From assembly GCF_001441615.1 (NCBI RefSeq), contig NZ_LAXJ01000028.1:35832-99831 (forward strand): a DNA stretch of 64,000 nt. Direction: 5' to 3'. How positions within the stretch are numbered: the first letter of the stretch is position 1; every line of letters begins with the position of its first letter. The position numbers were made by a program, and so were the translations under genes. Below are positions 17,205 through 24,988 of this stretch, piece after piece. This DNA is from Roseovarius atlanticus. GTDB lineage: Bacteria > Pseudomonadota > Alphaproteobacteria > Rhodobacterales > Rhodobacteraceae. The notes under the pieces are model-generated. The model had not been told where the DNA came from, ran no database searches, and saw only the letters and a program-made list of their open reading frames with translations.

Positions 17205-18284
17205 ATGAGTGTCGTCACCTACTTCGTCGAAACGGCTGAAGGCTATCTCAATACCGCCGCCGAGACGCAATTCGGTGCGGTCGCCGCAACAGTCGGAACG
17301 ATGCTGGTACTCGGCACTACGCTCGTTGTCATTCTGGTTTTCATCAACACGATCTACCAGTATCGCGCCATGGACGGGTGCACGGCCTTTTGGCTCGCCG
17401 TGAAGGTCGCGCTGATAGGCGCATTTGCAACCAACTGGGTACAGTTCAACATCCTTGCTGCGGCGATCCTGAACGGGATCGACAGCATTGCCGGGTCGCT
17501 CGTGGCTTCTGTCGGTGGTGGATCACCCGGCCCATCCGGCACCTTTGCAGAGGAGTTCGATGACCTGATCGCGGCACTCGGCGACTATCTGAATGCCGCG
17601 GGGTCTGAACTGAACTGGATGGCAGGTGCCCTGTTGGACACACTTGGCGTTTTGCTGCTCTCGATCCTCGGTGGCTTGGCGGCTTTCATAGTCGTTGCGT
17701 CCAGGCTCATGATCGCTCTACTTATCGGGATCGCGCCGGTCATGATCTTCCTGACACTGTTTGAAGTGACCAAGGATTATTTCGCGCGCTGGCTTTCGGC
17801 GCTGATTTCCTTTGCGATGTACCCCATCGTTGTTGCCGGTGTGTTCGCAACGATCACAGGAGTCTCGCGTGCGCTACTTGCTGAGCTGGGCGACCCGGAA
17901 GGCGCCTCCAACATCGGCGCGCTGATTCCGTTCTTCATGATGGTGCTGATGGCCAAGGGTTTCATCATAGCTACGCCATTCCTGGTTCGGGCGATCTCCG
18001 GCAACATCATGATGCCAGCTCTCTCGGCCGGGTTCGGCGGCAGCTATGCCTTTGCCCGAGGGCTTGCAGGTAGCCAGCAGGTCTACAACCGATACGCAAT
18101 CGGGGGCGCAACGGGTGCGGAATACGCAGCCCTGCGCGCGCGCCAATTCTTCGGTGTGCAAGCGTTGCCAAGCCGACCCAATACTGCGGGCGGGGCAACC
18201 GCATCTCCTGCCAGCGACGGGACCGGGACTAGCGCTCGGATGCTTGCGCAGCTTTCAAGGTTGGGTCGCCTCGGCAGGCGGTGA
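17205..18284 (+). CDS. virB6: VirB6 polytopic inner-membrane channel component
   Basis: 359 aa with about six to eight membrane helices, a Gly/Ser-rich periplasmic loop around residue 100 (GGGSPGPSG) and the TrbL/VirB6 signature in the middle (ILGGLAAFIVVASRLMIALLIGIAPVMIFLTLF, printed here only as a landmark near residues 150-185). VirB6 guides DNA through the inner membrane. The C-terminal tail is basic and cytoplasmic. It is the last virB gene, displaced from its usual place between virB5 and virB8. Confidence 0.9.
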   Translation: MSVVTYFVETAEGYLNTAAETQFGAVAATVGTMLVLGTTLVVILVFINTIYQYRAMDGCTAFWLAVKVALIGAFATNWVQFNILAAAILNGIDSIAGSLVASVGGGSPGPSGTFAEEFDDLIAALGDYLNAAGSELNWMAGALLDTLGVLLLSILGGLAAFIVVASRLMIALLIGIAPVMIFLTLFEVTKDYFARWLSALISFAMYPIVVAGVFATITGVSRALLAELGDPEGASNIGALIPFFMMVLMAKGFIIATPFLVRAISGNIMMPALSAGFGGSYAFARGLAGSQQVYNRYAIGGATGAEYAALRARQFFGVQALPSRPNTAGGATASPASDGTGTSARMLAQLSRLGRLGRR

Positions 18285-18552
18285 ACGGCTCAAACCGGTC
18301 ACTCGACCTTCCTTATGAGTGCTGCGGCCGCAACTCGTTCTGCCGCCATCCGCTTTAGCCGCAAAATATGGTGTCTAGCGAACTTACAGGTCGAGGGACT
18401 TTAGGCGCTTTTTTTGCGGCAGCGCCAATGACCGCATCGTAGATCACCGCATAAGTATCCAGGCGGTCTAACAACCCAATATCACAAAAACAACATTATT
18501 ATTGATTTCCTCCAAATATCTGTTATGTTGCGATCTAGCTAATGGAGTACCT
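18285..18552. other. Intergenic boundary between virB operon and cargo island
   Basis: No gene is seen. The left half is GC-rich like the virB operon; from about 18470 it turns AT-rich, with the promoter of the XRE gene. This is the left junction of the accessory segment that separates virB6 from virD4. I see no direct repeat or tRNA here that would mark an integration site. Confidence 0.5.
18502..18529 (+). promoter_or_regulatory. Sigma70-type promoter for the XRE gene
   Basis: TTGATT (18502-18507) and TATGTT (18524-18529) are separated by 16 bp, 23 bp before the ATG at 18553. A ribosome site GGAG lies at 18544-18547. Confidence 0.55.
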
Positions 18553-19014
18553 ATGGCAGAGTGGCTGGAGTTCGAAGCGCAGGGTTTCGTAGCACCTGAC
18601 GGGACGGAAATGGTGGTTGTTCGGCGCAAAGACTGGGACGCAGTTTGCTCTCTTGCCGAGCGCGCGGTGGCAAAGATGGAAGAGGAAACTATGAATATCC
18701 CTGACGATGTCGAACAGTATTTGAAGCTGGGACTCAACCCAGTTGCTGCGTGGCGGCGCCATGCAGGCGTGACCCAAGCGGTGCTTGCAAGCAAAGTCGG
18801 CGTGACTCAGGCGGCAATTGCACGGATCGAAGCCGGACCGAATGGTGCCGGCCGAGACGACACGTTGACACGCATCGCCAAGGCGCTCGGAGCGCCGCTC
18901 GCGCACCTCAACCCACCGGCCAAGACGCCGACCGAGCGGATGCGCAAAGCGATAGCTAACAGCACCAACTCGAAGACCGGGCGCCTGCTCCAGCCTGCCT
19001 CCCCTAGCCGCTGA
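18553..19014 (+). CDS. XRE-family regulator (antitoxin-like)
   Basis: 153 aa from ATG 18553, with GGAG at proper distance. The N-terminal ~45 residues (GFVAPDGTEMVVVRRKDWDAVCSLAERA) look like the dimerisation part of antitoxins; residues ~65-120 form a Cro/C1-type helix-turn-helix (GVTQAVLASKVGVTQAAIARIEAGPNGAGRDDTLTRIAKAL). No toxin gene is adjacent, so it may be an orphan regulator or the antitoxin of a lost pair. Confidence 0.8.
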   Translation: MAEWLEFEAQGFVAPDGTEMVVVRRKDWDAVCSLAERAVAKMEEETMNIPDDVEQYLKLGLNPVAAWRRHAGVTQAVLASKVGVTQAAIARIEAGPNGAGRDDTLTRIAKALGAPLAHLNPPAKTPTERMRKAIANSTNSKTGRLLQPASPSR

Positions 19015-19127
19015 AACCACGACCCGAAAATGACTTCCAGCACGTCAGTCCGTGCCGCAGTGCGGCTTTCCAAATGACGGGCGCTTGACCTACTGTTTCT
19101 TCATCTTGGGGTTTGAAATCAGTCAAC

Positions 19128-19634
19128 ATGTACGAATTCCGGAACCTTTGCGATTCAAAAGCCACCAATGAAGAAATTGACGCTTTCGTCAATTTGGTTG
19201 GCGCAGGTGGCGCCGTTGACGAATACTATGTTCGGCTAGGCATAGTACGACCGGGAGTTCGGATCGTCTTTGCTGAACTTGACGGACAGGCAGTCGGCGT
19301 CGATGCCCTAAAGCGACCGTCAATCCAATATCGAACTGGCCTTCAATCAGCTGTGAGGGCAGATTTTCCTTTAGCTGATGACGAATATCCGTATGAGCTT
19401 GGCTATGTATCGGTTTCGCCTAATTACTCTCGACAGGGCCTAGCGAGAACGCTGGTCGCGGAAGTACTGCGGCTTGCAGACGGAAGTGGCGTCTTTGCGA
19501 CCACGAGCAATCTCGCGATGAAGGACGGCCTACTACCTTCATTCGAGTTTGTCCTTGCAGGCAACTCACGGAGAAATGGTTCCGGCGATGTCCTGCACCT
19601 CCTCGTCCTGAAACACAGGAAAGGTGACGAATGA
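19128..19634 (+). CDS. GNAT-family N-acetyltransferase
   Basis: 168 aa from ATG 19128 (TTG 19113 would add five residues). The acetyl-CoA-binding core is visible as LGYVSVSPNYSRQGLARTLVAEVL, with R/Q-x-x-G-x-A of GNAT motif A. The substrate is unknown. It stands alone with no operon partner, in a less GC-rich segment, consistent with recent acquisition. Confidence 0.8.
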   Translation: MYEFRNLCDSKATNEEIDAFVNLVGAGGAVDEYYVRLGIVRPGVRIVFAELDGQAVGVDALKRPSIQYRTGLQSAVRADFPLADDEYPYELGYVSVSPNYSRQGLARTLVAEVLRLADGSGVFATTSNLAMKDGLLPSFEFVLAGNSRRNGSGDVLHLLVLKHRKGDE

Positions 19635-19736
19635 CAGGCGTTTTGAATGGGCACTTGAACGTAGCCTTTCGTACTTCACAGCGAACGTCATTGCTTCGCG
19701 AGACATTCCGATTCATTGTGAATCCACAACAACATA

Positions 19737-19764
19737 TTGAGCCGTCGACAAGGCATCATACATA
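19737..19764 (+). promoter_or_regulatory. Probable promoter of the MazG-UDG pair
   Basis: TTGAGC (19737-19742) and TACATA (19759-19764) with 16 bp between them, followed by the strong ribosome site GGGGAGAG just before ATG 19779. Confidence 0.45.
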
Positions 19765-19778
19765 TTTAGGGGAGAGCG

Positions 19779-20954
19779 ATGGCTGATGATTTTGTTCCGC
19801 TGTCAGTACAACAGTATTCACGTGAAGCCATTGGCACTGACAGACGACGTGGTGACAGCACGCTAAATTTTCCACTTCTTGGTCTATTTGGGGAGGTTGG
19901 CAGCCTTCTTGCAGAGGTAAAGAAAAAGCAACGGGATAAGGTCTCCTATTTGGCCTATGCAGAGGCCGTCAACGAAGAGCTCGGAGATGTGCTGTGGTAC
20001 TTCAATCTTGTTGCGAGCAAGGGGGGTGTGCCTTTCGCAGACATTGTAACCAACCTACACCAAGGAGGTGAGCCTTGGTCATCGGCGTCCGACGAACCGC
20101 TCACGTTCGATGCACTACAACCCTCGATCATTGATCCACCAAAAACGCCAACAGAGGCTTTCGAGAAGACCCTGATCGAACTTGCCGCCGCAGTGGGCCG
20201 TTTGATGGATGAACATGCCGCAAGTGACCTAAGTCATGATCGTCGCCGCCTTGGACCCCGCCTTGCTTCAATCTTGGAGACACTCATTAGAGCCGCGAAT
20301 GAGGCAGGTGTCAGTCTAGAAGCGGCCGCAGTCAAAAATCGCCACAAGACGCTCGATCGCTGGCCGGTCGAGAAGAATTACCCTCAACTGTTTGACGAAG
20401 ACGCTCCTCGAGAAGAGCAATTGCCTCGGCACCTCAAGATCGAAATCTTTGAGCGCTCTGTTTCAGGAAAAAATTACGTCTTCCAAACGTGCCATGGTCT
20501 GAACATAGGTGACCGTCTGACTGACAACGCCATGACGCCAGATGACTACCGCTTCCATGACGTTTTTCACTATGCCTACGTGGCTGTTTTGGGCTGGTCT
20601 CCAGTCACACGTTCATTGTTCCGGCTCAAGCGGAAGAGCCAACCGAAGATTGACGAGGCGCAGGATGGAGCACGCGCGACGCTTATCGAAGAGGGCGTTG
20701 CCACTTGGATCTTCGGGCAAGCTATGAACATGAAGTTCTTTGAGGGTCTCGCCCCCGGTGACCTTCCGTTCGACTTACTCAAACAAGTCCGCCAATTCGT
20801 GTCCGGTTACGAGTCGGCCGAATGCCCCGCATGGTTGTGGGAACAAGCCATATTGCAAGGCTACGCAGCTTTCAGATACCTCAGAGAAAACCGCCGCGGT
20901 ACCATTATCATCGACATGGCCAACCGCCGCCTCGACATCGAGCCGATTACATGA
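19779..20954 (+). CDS. MazG-like NTP pyrophosphohydrolase with uncharacterised C-terminal domain
   Basis: 391 aa. Residues ~25-90 carry the all-alpha NTP-pyrophosphatase pattern: GLFGEVGSLLAEVKKKQ and EAVNEELGDVLWYFN, giving the E..E and E..D metal ligands. A second helical segment (~125-205) looks like a weaker repeat of the same fold. The C-terminal ~170 residues (YRFHDVFHYAYVAVLGW, ATLIEEGVATWIFGQAM) have no domain I recognise but contain conserved-looking His, Asp and Glu. Such enzymes hydrolyse (d)NTPs to monophosphates. Its stop overlaps the next gene by 4 bp; they form one transcript. Confidence 0.78.
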   Translation: MADDFVPLSVQQYSREAIGTDRRRGDSTLNFPLLGLFGEVGSLLAEVKKKQRDKVSYLAYAEAVNEELGDVLWYFNLVASKGGVPFADIVTNLHQGGEPWSSASDEPLTFDALQPSIIDPPKTPTEAFEKTLIELAAAVGRLMDEHAASDLSHDRRRLGPRLASILETLIRAANEAGVSLEAAAVKNRHKTLDRWPVEKNYPQLFDEDAPREEQLPRHLKIEIFERSVSGKNYVFQTCHGLNIGDRLTDNAMTPDDYRFHDVFHYAYVAVLGWSPVTRSLFRLKRKSQPKIDEAQDGARATLIEEGVATWIFGQAMNMKFFEGLAPGDLPFDLLKQVRQFVSGYESAECPAWLWEQAILQGYAAFRYLRENRRGTIIIDMANRRLDIEPIT

Positions 20955-21637
20955 AAACAGCAGCAGATTTTGTGGATGCGCTGAGCGAGATCACCCTCGA
21001 CAACACGTTCAATCCTTACCGCGACAACTGCCCTGTGCATGATGTCCCCGAAGCAGCCAAGCGGCGTCGAACCAACCTACAGCGATGTCTAGAAGCCTGT
21101 CTTGAGGGCGAAGCAGACACAATCTGGGTCGCCCGCGACCTAGGCTATCGGGGTGGCAGACGCACAGGAGTTCCGCTTACGGACGAGGCGCATCTGAATG
21201 ACGCCTCATGTCTGTTTGCAGGTGCGCCGCTTGTCCGCGCGACGATTGGGGCACCGGTTGCTGAGCGGACCGCCACTATTACCTGGGGGCAACTACGCGT
21301 CATAGGAAAGCCTGTTATGCTCTGGAACGTGTTCCCGCTCCATCCACATGCGCCAGGCGACGCGATGACTAACCGCTGCCACAAGAAATCAGAACGTGTA
21401 GCCACCTGGCCTTTCATGCTGGCGCTACTGGACTTGTTGAAACCCCGCAAACTGGTGGCCATCGGTCGCGATGCTGGAATGGCTCTTGCAGATCTTTCGA
21501 CAGACGTGTCAGTCGTGCGCCACCCGAGCTATGGCGGTCAGGCAGAATTTATCGCCGGTATTCGAGAAATCTATGACTTAGCACCAGCGACGGCAGCCAC
21601 AACTGAAGCAACGTTACCATTCGCCGAGTTTGCTTGA
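20951..21637 (+). CDS. Uracil-DNA-glycosylase-superfamily protein
   Basis: 228 aa from ATG 20951. The segment FNPYRDNCPVHD and then TIWVARDLGYRGGRRTGVPLTDEAHL resembles the UDG-fold motif in which a Gly-rich loop holds the damaged base; VVRHPSYGG near the C-terminus fits the second loop (HPS). Catalysis on uracil is not certain, since the canonical GEAPG loop is replaced by ARDLGYRGGRRTG. Coupled to the MazG-like gene. Its 3' end overlaps the end of the opposing gene by 67 bp. Confidence 0.72.
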   Translation: MKTAADFVDALSEITLDNTFNPYRDNCPVHDVPEAAKRRRTNLQRCLEACLEGEADTIWVARDLGYRGGRRTGVPLTDEAHLNDASCLFAGAPLVRATIGAPVAERTATITWGQLRVIGKPVMLWNVFPLHPHAPGDAMTNRCHKKSERVATWPFMLALLDLLKPRKLVAIGRDAGMALADLSTDVSVVRHPSYGGQAEFIAGIREIYDLAPATAATTEATLPFAEFA

Positions 21638-22404
21638 TCAGCCTTCTGAGGCAGCGCGTCATACTCATCGAGAAGCGCCTGCAAGTCTTTGCGGGTTGTC
21701 GCGCCACCAGCGCAGGTGCGCGGAAGATCAATTGTGGCGTGTGACGAAATGATCGTGAGGGGACCAACATCCTGGTCGGTCTCTTGCGCAACGAAGGCCA
21801 TAAGCTGACCTAAACCGATCAAGTTTCCGAGAAGCTTTTCAATGTAGTAGTGGTTCCGGTAGAGGGCGGTCAGGGTGATGGTCTTTCGCGGACCCGGCAA
21901 GCGCTTGAAACTCAGAAAACTGAGGCACTGCCCGCCATAGGGCGAGTTATCGATGTCGCGAGCAGGATCAAACAACGCCAGTTCATACTTGTTCTTTGTT
22001 GTGAGTGTGCGCATGCGCGTGACGATATCCCAGAGTGGGTTGTCGTTTGGCGCTCCTGGCCAGTGGCTCATGCGCTCGAAGTAATATCCAGACCAACGCT
22101 CTTTCTTGCGCACTGTGGGCAGGACACGCTCGTGAAAAGCTTCGAAAAACTCAGGCGCACCATGCCGGTTGTAAAGCGCTTGTGGGAAAATAGTGTTCGA
22201 GATCGTGCGCACAGACTTGTCGTGGCGGCGTAAGAACTGATCGACGGCGGCCACTCTGTCGTCGCTGAGTAGCGCACCAGTAGTTGGACTCTCTATCGTC
22301 AAAATGACATTGTGCGCTTCATGGCCAGGTGCCGCATCGACGGCACGCACGGCTTCCCTCCAAGTTTCAACGCAGCTAGGCTGCGACAGCACGATCGGGG
22401 ACAT
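21571..22404 (-). CDS. Thymidylate-synthase-like protein
   Basis: 277 aa. The C-terminal half follows the thymidylate-synthase order: Cys160 in PYGGQCLSFLSFKR (nucleophile position), ITLTALYRNHYYIEKLLGNLIGLGQLMAFVAQE where the classic enzyme has YQRSxDxxLGxPFN, then LTIISSHATID. The N-terminal ~100 residues are divergent. The fold call is reasonable, but the folate and dUMP residues are poorly kept, so another pyrimidine chemistry or a sensing role is possible. It is the last gene of the protease operon, overlapping the gene before it by 29 bp. Confidence 0.65.
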   Translation of the reverse strand: MSPIVLSQPSCVETWREAVRAVDAAPGHEAHNVILTIESPTTGALLSDDRVAAVDQFLRRHDKSVRTISNTIFPQALYNRHGAPEFFEAFHERVLPTVRKKERWSGYYFERMSHWPGAPNDNPLWDIVTRMRTLTTKNKYELALFDPARDIDNSPYGGQCLSFLSFKRLPGPRKTITLTALYRNHYYIEKLLGNLIGLGQLMAFVAQETDQDVGPLTIISSHATIDLPRTCAGGATTRKDLQALLDEYDALPQKADQANSANGNVASVVAAVAGAKS

Positions 22405-23059
22405 TGCACGCCTCCTTCAACAACGCCAATCCATACATGTGCCGACGCAGATAATCCTCAGCGAGCCAAATGTGACCCGCCATTCCCCACTTGGTTCCCC
22501 AACTGTTGCGGATGAGAATGACAGATTGACCCAAATGGTCGCCGTAACCCACCGCGACAACAGCGTGTCGCGGGGCGGGAAAAGCCTGATCCCGGTCGTC
22601 ATGTACAACCATTCCATCATTTGGTGGATGAAAAAACCGTCGCGTGAGCGTCGACAAGACAATCGCGGGCCTCTTCTGGTCTAAAGCCTTGCGGATCAAA
22701 TCCAAATCTTGCAGTGGCTGTTCACCTTCGCGACCATATAAAGCGCCGACGCCGATCGGTGGGCGATACAGAGAAAGATCATTTGGTAATGTTGGAAGAT
22801 AGGGCCAACCTTGTTCCTCCGGTTGTCCTTCATTCGCTAGCGTCGCCAGCATGTCGTTCAAGAACGCACCTTTGGTCGGCGGCCGCCCCGCTCTCTGCTG
22901 CGCATGATAAAACACATACTCACAGGACAGCGGGTCCCAACCGTCCCGCAATCCAGCATGGGCGTCGCTCGCTGCAAAAGCCAAGCAGGTCGGACGCGCT
23001 CCTTGGTCCCGGACAGGCCCAAATTGCCCACGTAAATCTACCTCTACTACCACTGACAC
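22376..23059 (-). CDS. Papain-like (C1) cysteine protease
   Basis: 227 aa from GTG 23059. All four papain catalytic residues are visible in order: Gln19 and Cys25 in VRDQGARPTCLAFAASDAH, His165 in RHAVVAVGYG, Asn185 in IRNSWGTKWG. There is no signal peptide and no obvious prodomain, so it would act in the cytoplasm and must be restrained by some other means. Directly upstream and 1 bp apart is a gene encoding a metalloprotease with a chagasin-like domain, the inhibitor fold of C1 proteases. Confidence 0.88.
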   Translation of the reverse strand: MSVVVEVDLRGQFGPVRDQGARPTCLAFAASDAHAGLRDGWDPLSCEYVFYHAQQRAGRPPTKGAFLNDMLATLANEGQPEEQGWPYLPTLPNDLSLYRPPIGVGALYGREGEQPLQDLDLIRKALDQKRPAIVLSTLTRRFFHPPNDGMVVHDDRDQAFPAPRHAVVAVGYGDHLGQSVILIRNSWGTKWGMAGHIWLAEDYLRRHMYGLALLKEACNVPDRAVAA

Positions 23060-23060
23060 C

Positions 23061-24077
23061 TTATGCGGCCTCCATCATCAGCCGCTCACGACGCTCAACA
23101 CGCGACAGTCCTTCTTCTTCAGGGCCGGTGAAATCAAGTTCTAGTTCTAACCGCGTTAGTGCTTGTGCAAGATCCCACGGACGGGCCTCGTCGAGTACCA
23201 AGCGCCCACGATAATCCTCTGGTGGTTGCGCCGTCACCCGTCGAACGCCAGGGTCGCCAACGCTTTCTGTCTCAATCTCGAGAACCTCATCCCGAACAAT
23301 AGCGAAGCCGCTATCGCGCAGCTCATCAATGTTCCAAAGGTAACCACCATTGCTATGCTCAGTCAGCTTCAAGATGAAGAGATCATTCCGGCTACCATCA
23401 ATCCGTGTCCCGGCATCACGTTCGGTCAAAAGCCAAACATCGCCCCGGTAATTCGTTGGACGGTGACCATCCAACAGGGCCTCTTTGAGAGCGCGCCGCT
23501 GCATCGACAGTAGTTCTCGTACTTGTTTGGGATCGATCATACGATAGCGCACGAGGGTCCAACAGAACGCTTCGTAGCTCACTCCAAGCCGGAGACTGAG
23601 CTGATAGATGACATTCGGTCGCCGAAGATGAGGTACAGTTATGTTCTGCCGTTTCATGTGATTGGCTATCAGCCACTTTGGCATCAGGAAAGCAGTAGCA
23701 AAACCATCCGCTTCGACTTCTTGGAGGTCTTGTCCGGGCTGCTCATTCATCGTCATACGCCGTAGGATGTTTTCGTCATCAAGGCTTGGCTGGTGTTCCA
23801 ACATGCAATGGCCAAGTTCATGCGCCGCCGTGAACCGCTGGATGCTTAGCGGGCGCTGTGTCGTAACGAGGATGCCTCGTGTCGGAAAGTTCAGGAAGGC
23901 CCCAAGCAAGCCGTCGAGAGGTCGGAACAGCAAGGGCACGTCCAGGTTCGAAATCGCTGAAAACACATTGATGGCACCGCCAGATTGTTCAATCTGATCT
24001 TTGACTCCGAGCTGTCGCAACAATCGACCGGCTGATTGTGCGCCCCTGCGCACAGCCTGAGCGTAGTTCGTGGCCAT
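23061..24077 (-). CDS. ImmA/IrrE metallopeptidase fused to a chagasin-like inhibitor domain
   Basis: 338 aa. Residues ~40-200 form an ImmA/IrrE-type zinc peptidase with His86-Glu87-Leu-Gly-His90 and a downstream acidic ligand in LQEVEADGFATAFLMP. Residues ~230-318 show, in the right order, the three loops of the I42 (chagasin) family: NGGYLW (243-248), GDPG (274-277) and RPW (299-301). IrrE-type enzymes usually cleave a partner HTH repressor; an HTH gene lies 3 bp upstream. The fused inhibitor domain next to a C1 protease gene suggests that it silences that protease until a signal. Both domains are read directly; the mechanism is inferred. Confidence 0.8.
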   Translation of the reverse strand: MATNYAQAVRRGAQSAGRLLRQLGVKDQIEQSGGAINVFSAISNLDVPLLFRPLDGLLGAFLNFPTRGILVTTQRPLSIQRFTAAHELGHCMLEHQPSLDDENILRRMTMNEQPGQDLQEVEADGFATAFLMPKWLIANHMKRQNITVPHLRRPNVIYQLSLRLGVSYEAFCWTLVRYRMIDPKQVRELLSMQRRALKEALLDGHRPTNYRGDVWLLTERDAGTRIDGSRNDLFILKLTEHSNGGYLWNIDELRDSGFAIVRDEVLEIETESVGDPGVRRVTAQPPEDYRGRLVLDEARPWDLAQALTRLELELDFTGPEEEGLSRVERRERLMMEAA

Positions 24078-24080
24078 TTT

Positions 24081-24455
24081 TTACTCCTCGACGACCGCCG
24101 AGCGTGAGCGAAGATACTCGGCGAACCGGCCTAACTCATCACGGTCTTGACGGGATAAATCGGCAGCACGCCGCGCAAGATGAGCAACATCAACAGGCAG
24201 TGCTGCATCTGCATCGTCCTCTCCCATGAAGTACGATACCGGTTGACGATAGAGCTTGGCCAATCGATTAAGTTCGAGTGCTTCAACACGCCGATTACCG
24301 GCTTCAATTTCTGACAAAGCGCTTCGCTGTATCTTGAGATATTGGGCCACTTCCTCCTGCTTCAGACCAAGATAAAGCCGCGCTTCTCGAAGCCGCTCAC
24401 CCAAGATCCGACGCTCTTCGGAACCAGTGTCACCCGCTCGCTTTGCAACGCTCAT
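24081..24455 (-). CDS. XRE-family HTH repressor
   Basis: 124 aa. Residues ~18-75 are a Cro/C1 helix-turn-helix (LREARLYLGLKQEEVAQYLKIQRSALSEIEAGNR, cited as a landmark) followed by a helical linker and an Arg-rich end. It overlaps the upstream gene by ATGA and is 3 bp before the IrrE-like gene, the usual regulator-protease arrangement in which the protease cleaves the repressor. Confidence 0.87.
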   Translation of the reverse strand: MSVAKRAGDTGSEERRILGERLREARLYLGLKQEEVAQYLKIQRSALSEIEAGNRRVEALELNRLAKLYRQPVSYFMGEDDADAALPVDVAHLARRAADLSRQDRDELGRFAEYLRSRSAVVEE

Positions 24456-24916
24456 TTAGATTCCCCTTGCTTCTTAAGCCATTGGTTCTCTAGCCGCGGC
24501 ATCATGTGATCCAACGCATCCTGAACTGAGGTGTAACCACCAGTGCGGACCGTGGCGTCTTTTGGCTGAAAGCCAAGTACATCTTCAACCGAGCACAATA
24601 TCTCCACCACAACGAGAGAATCCATCGGCACTGGCGCCACCGCCGCAACGCCCGGTTCCTTTGGAAGTGCGAAACCATTCATGTCGGCTTCTGCTTCAGC
24701 GACAGCCATTAACTCCTCACGCAAGATGGCTTCTAGCGCTTGAGCTGGAAAACCTACGAACTTGGACTTTTCTTTCGTATCTGTCGCAACAACCATGGCA
24801 TGTGTCCGAAAATCATTCCTTGAGACAACATAGCGTCGGAATATCCAACGCGCAAGAGATCTTGCAAACGGGGAACAAAGTTTCAGATCGGCGATGTCAG
24901 CTATTTCAAATTTCAT
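24452..24916 (-). CDS. Unknown protein heading the protease operon
   Basis: 154 aa, no recognised domain. The N-terminus (MKFEIADIADLKLCSPFARSL) and a segment with FRTHAMVVATD look globular; the C-terminus is acidic then basic. First gene of a five-gene minus-strand operon, beginning 72 bp after the virD4 stop. It could be the sensor or a partner of the HTH protein; nothing in the sequence decides this. Confidence 0.65.
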   Translation of the reverse strand: MKFEIADIADLKLCSPFARSLARWIFRRYVVSRNDFRTHAMVVATDTKEKSKFVGFPAQALEAILREELMAVAEAEADMNGFALPKEPGVAAVAPVPMDSLVVVEILCSVEDVLGFQPKDATVRTGGYTSVQDALDHMMPRLENQWLKKQGESK

Positions 24917-24988
24917 TTGTTCTTAACACGGTCGCAGCGAATGTCCGGATTCCGTCCCGCGCTCGACCGACATAACATCTTCGCTACC

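Noticed and set aside
18553..19634. XRE and GNAT genes as a toxin-antitoxin pair
   Set aside because: GNAT toxins usually pair with a ribbon-helix-helix antitoxin and adjoin it closely; here the gap is over 100 bp and the regulator is of XRE type, so the pairing is not supported.
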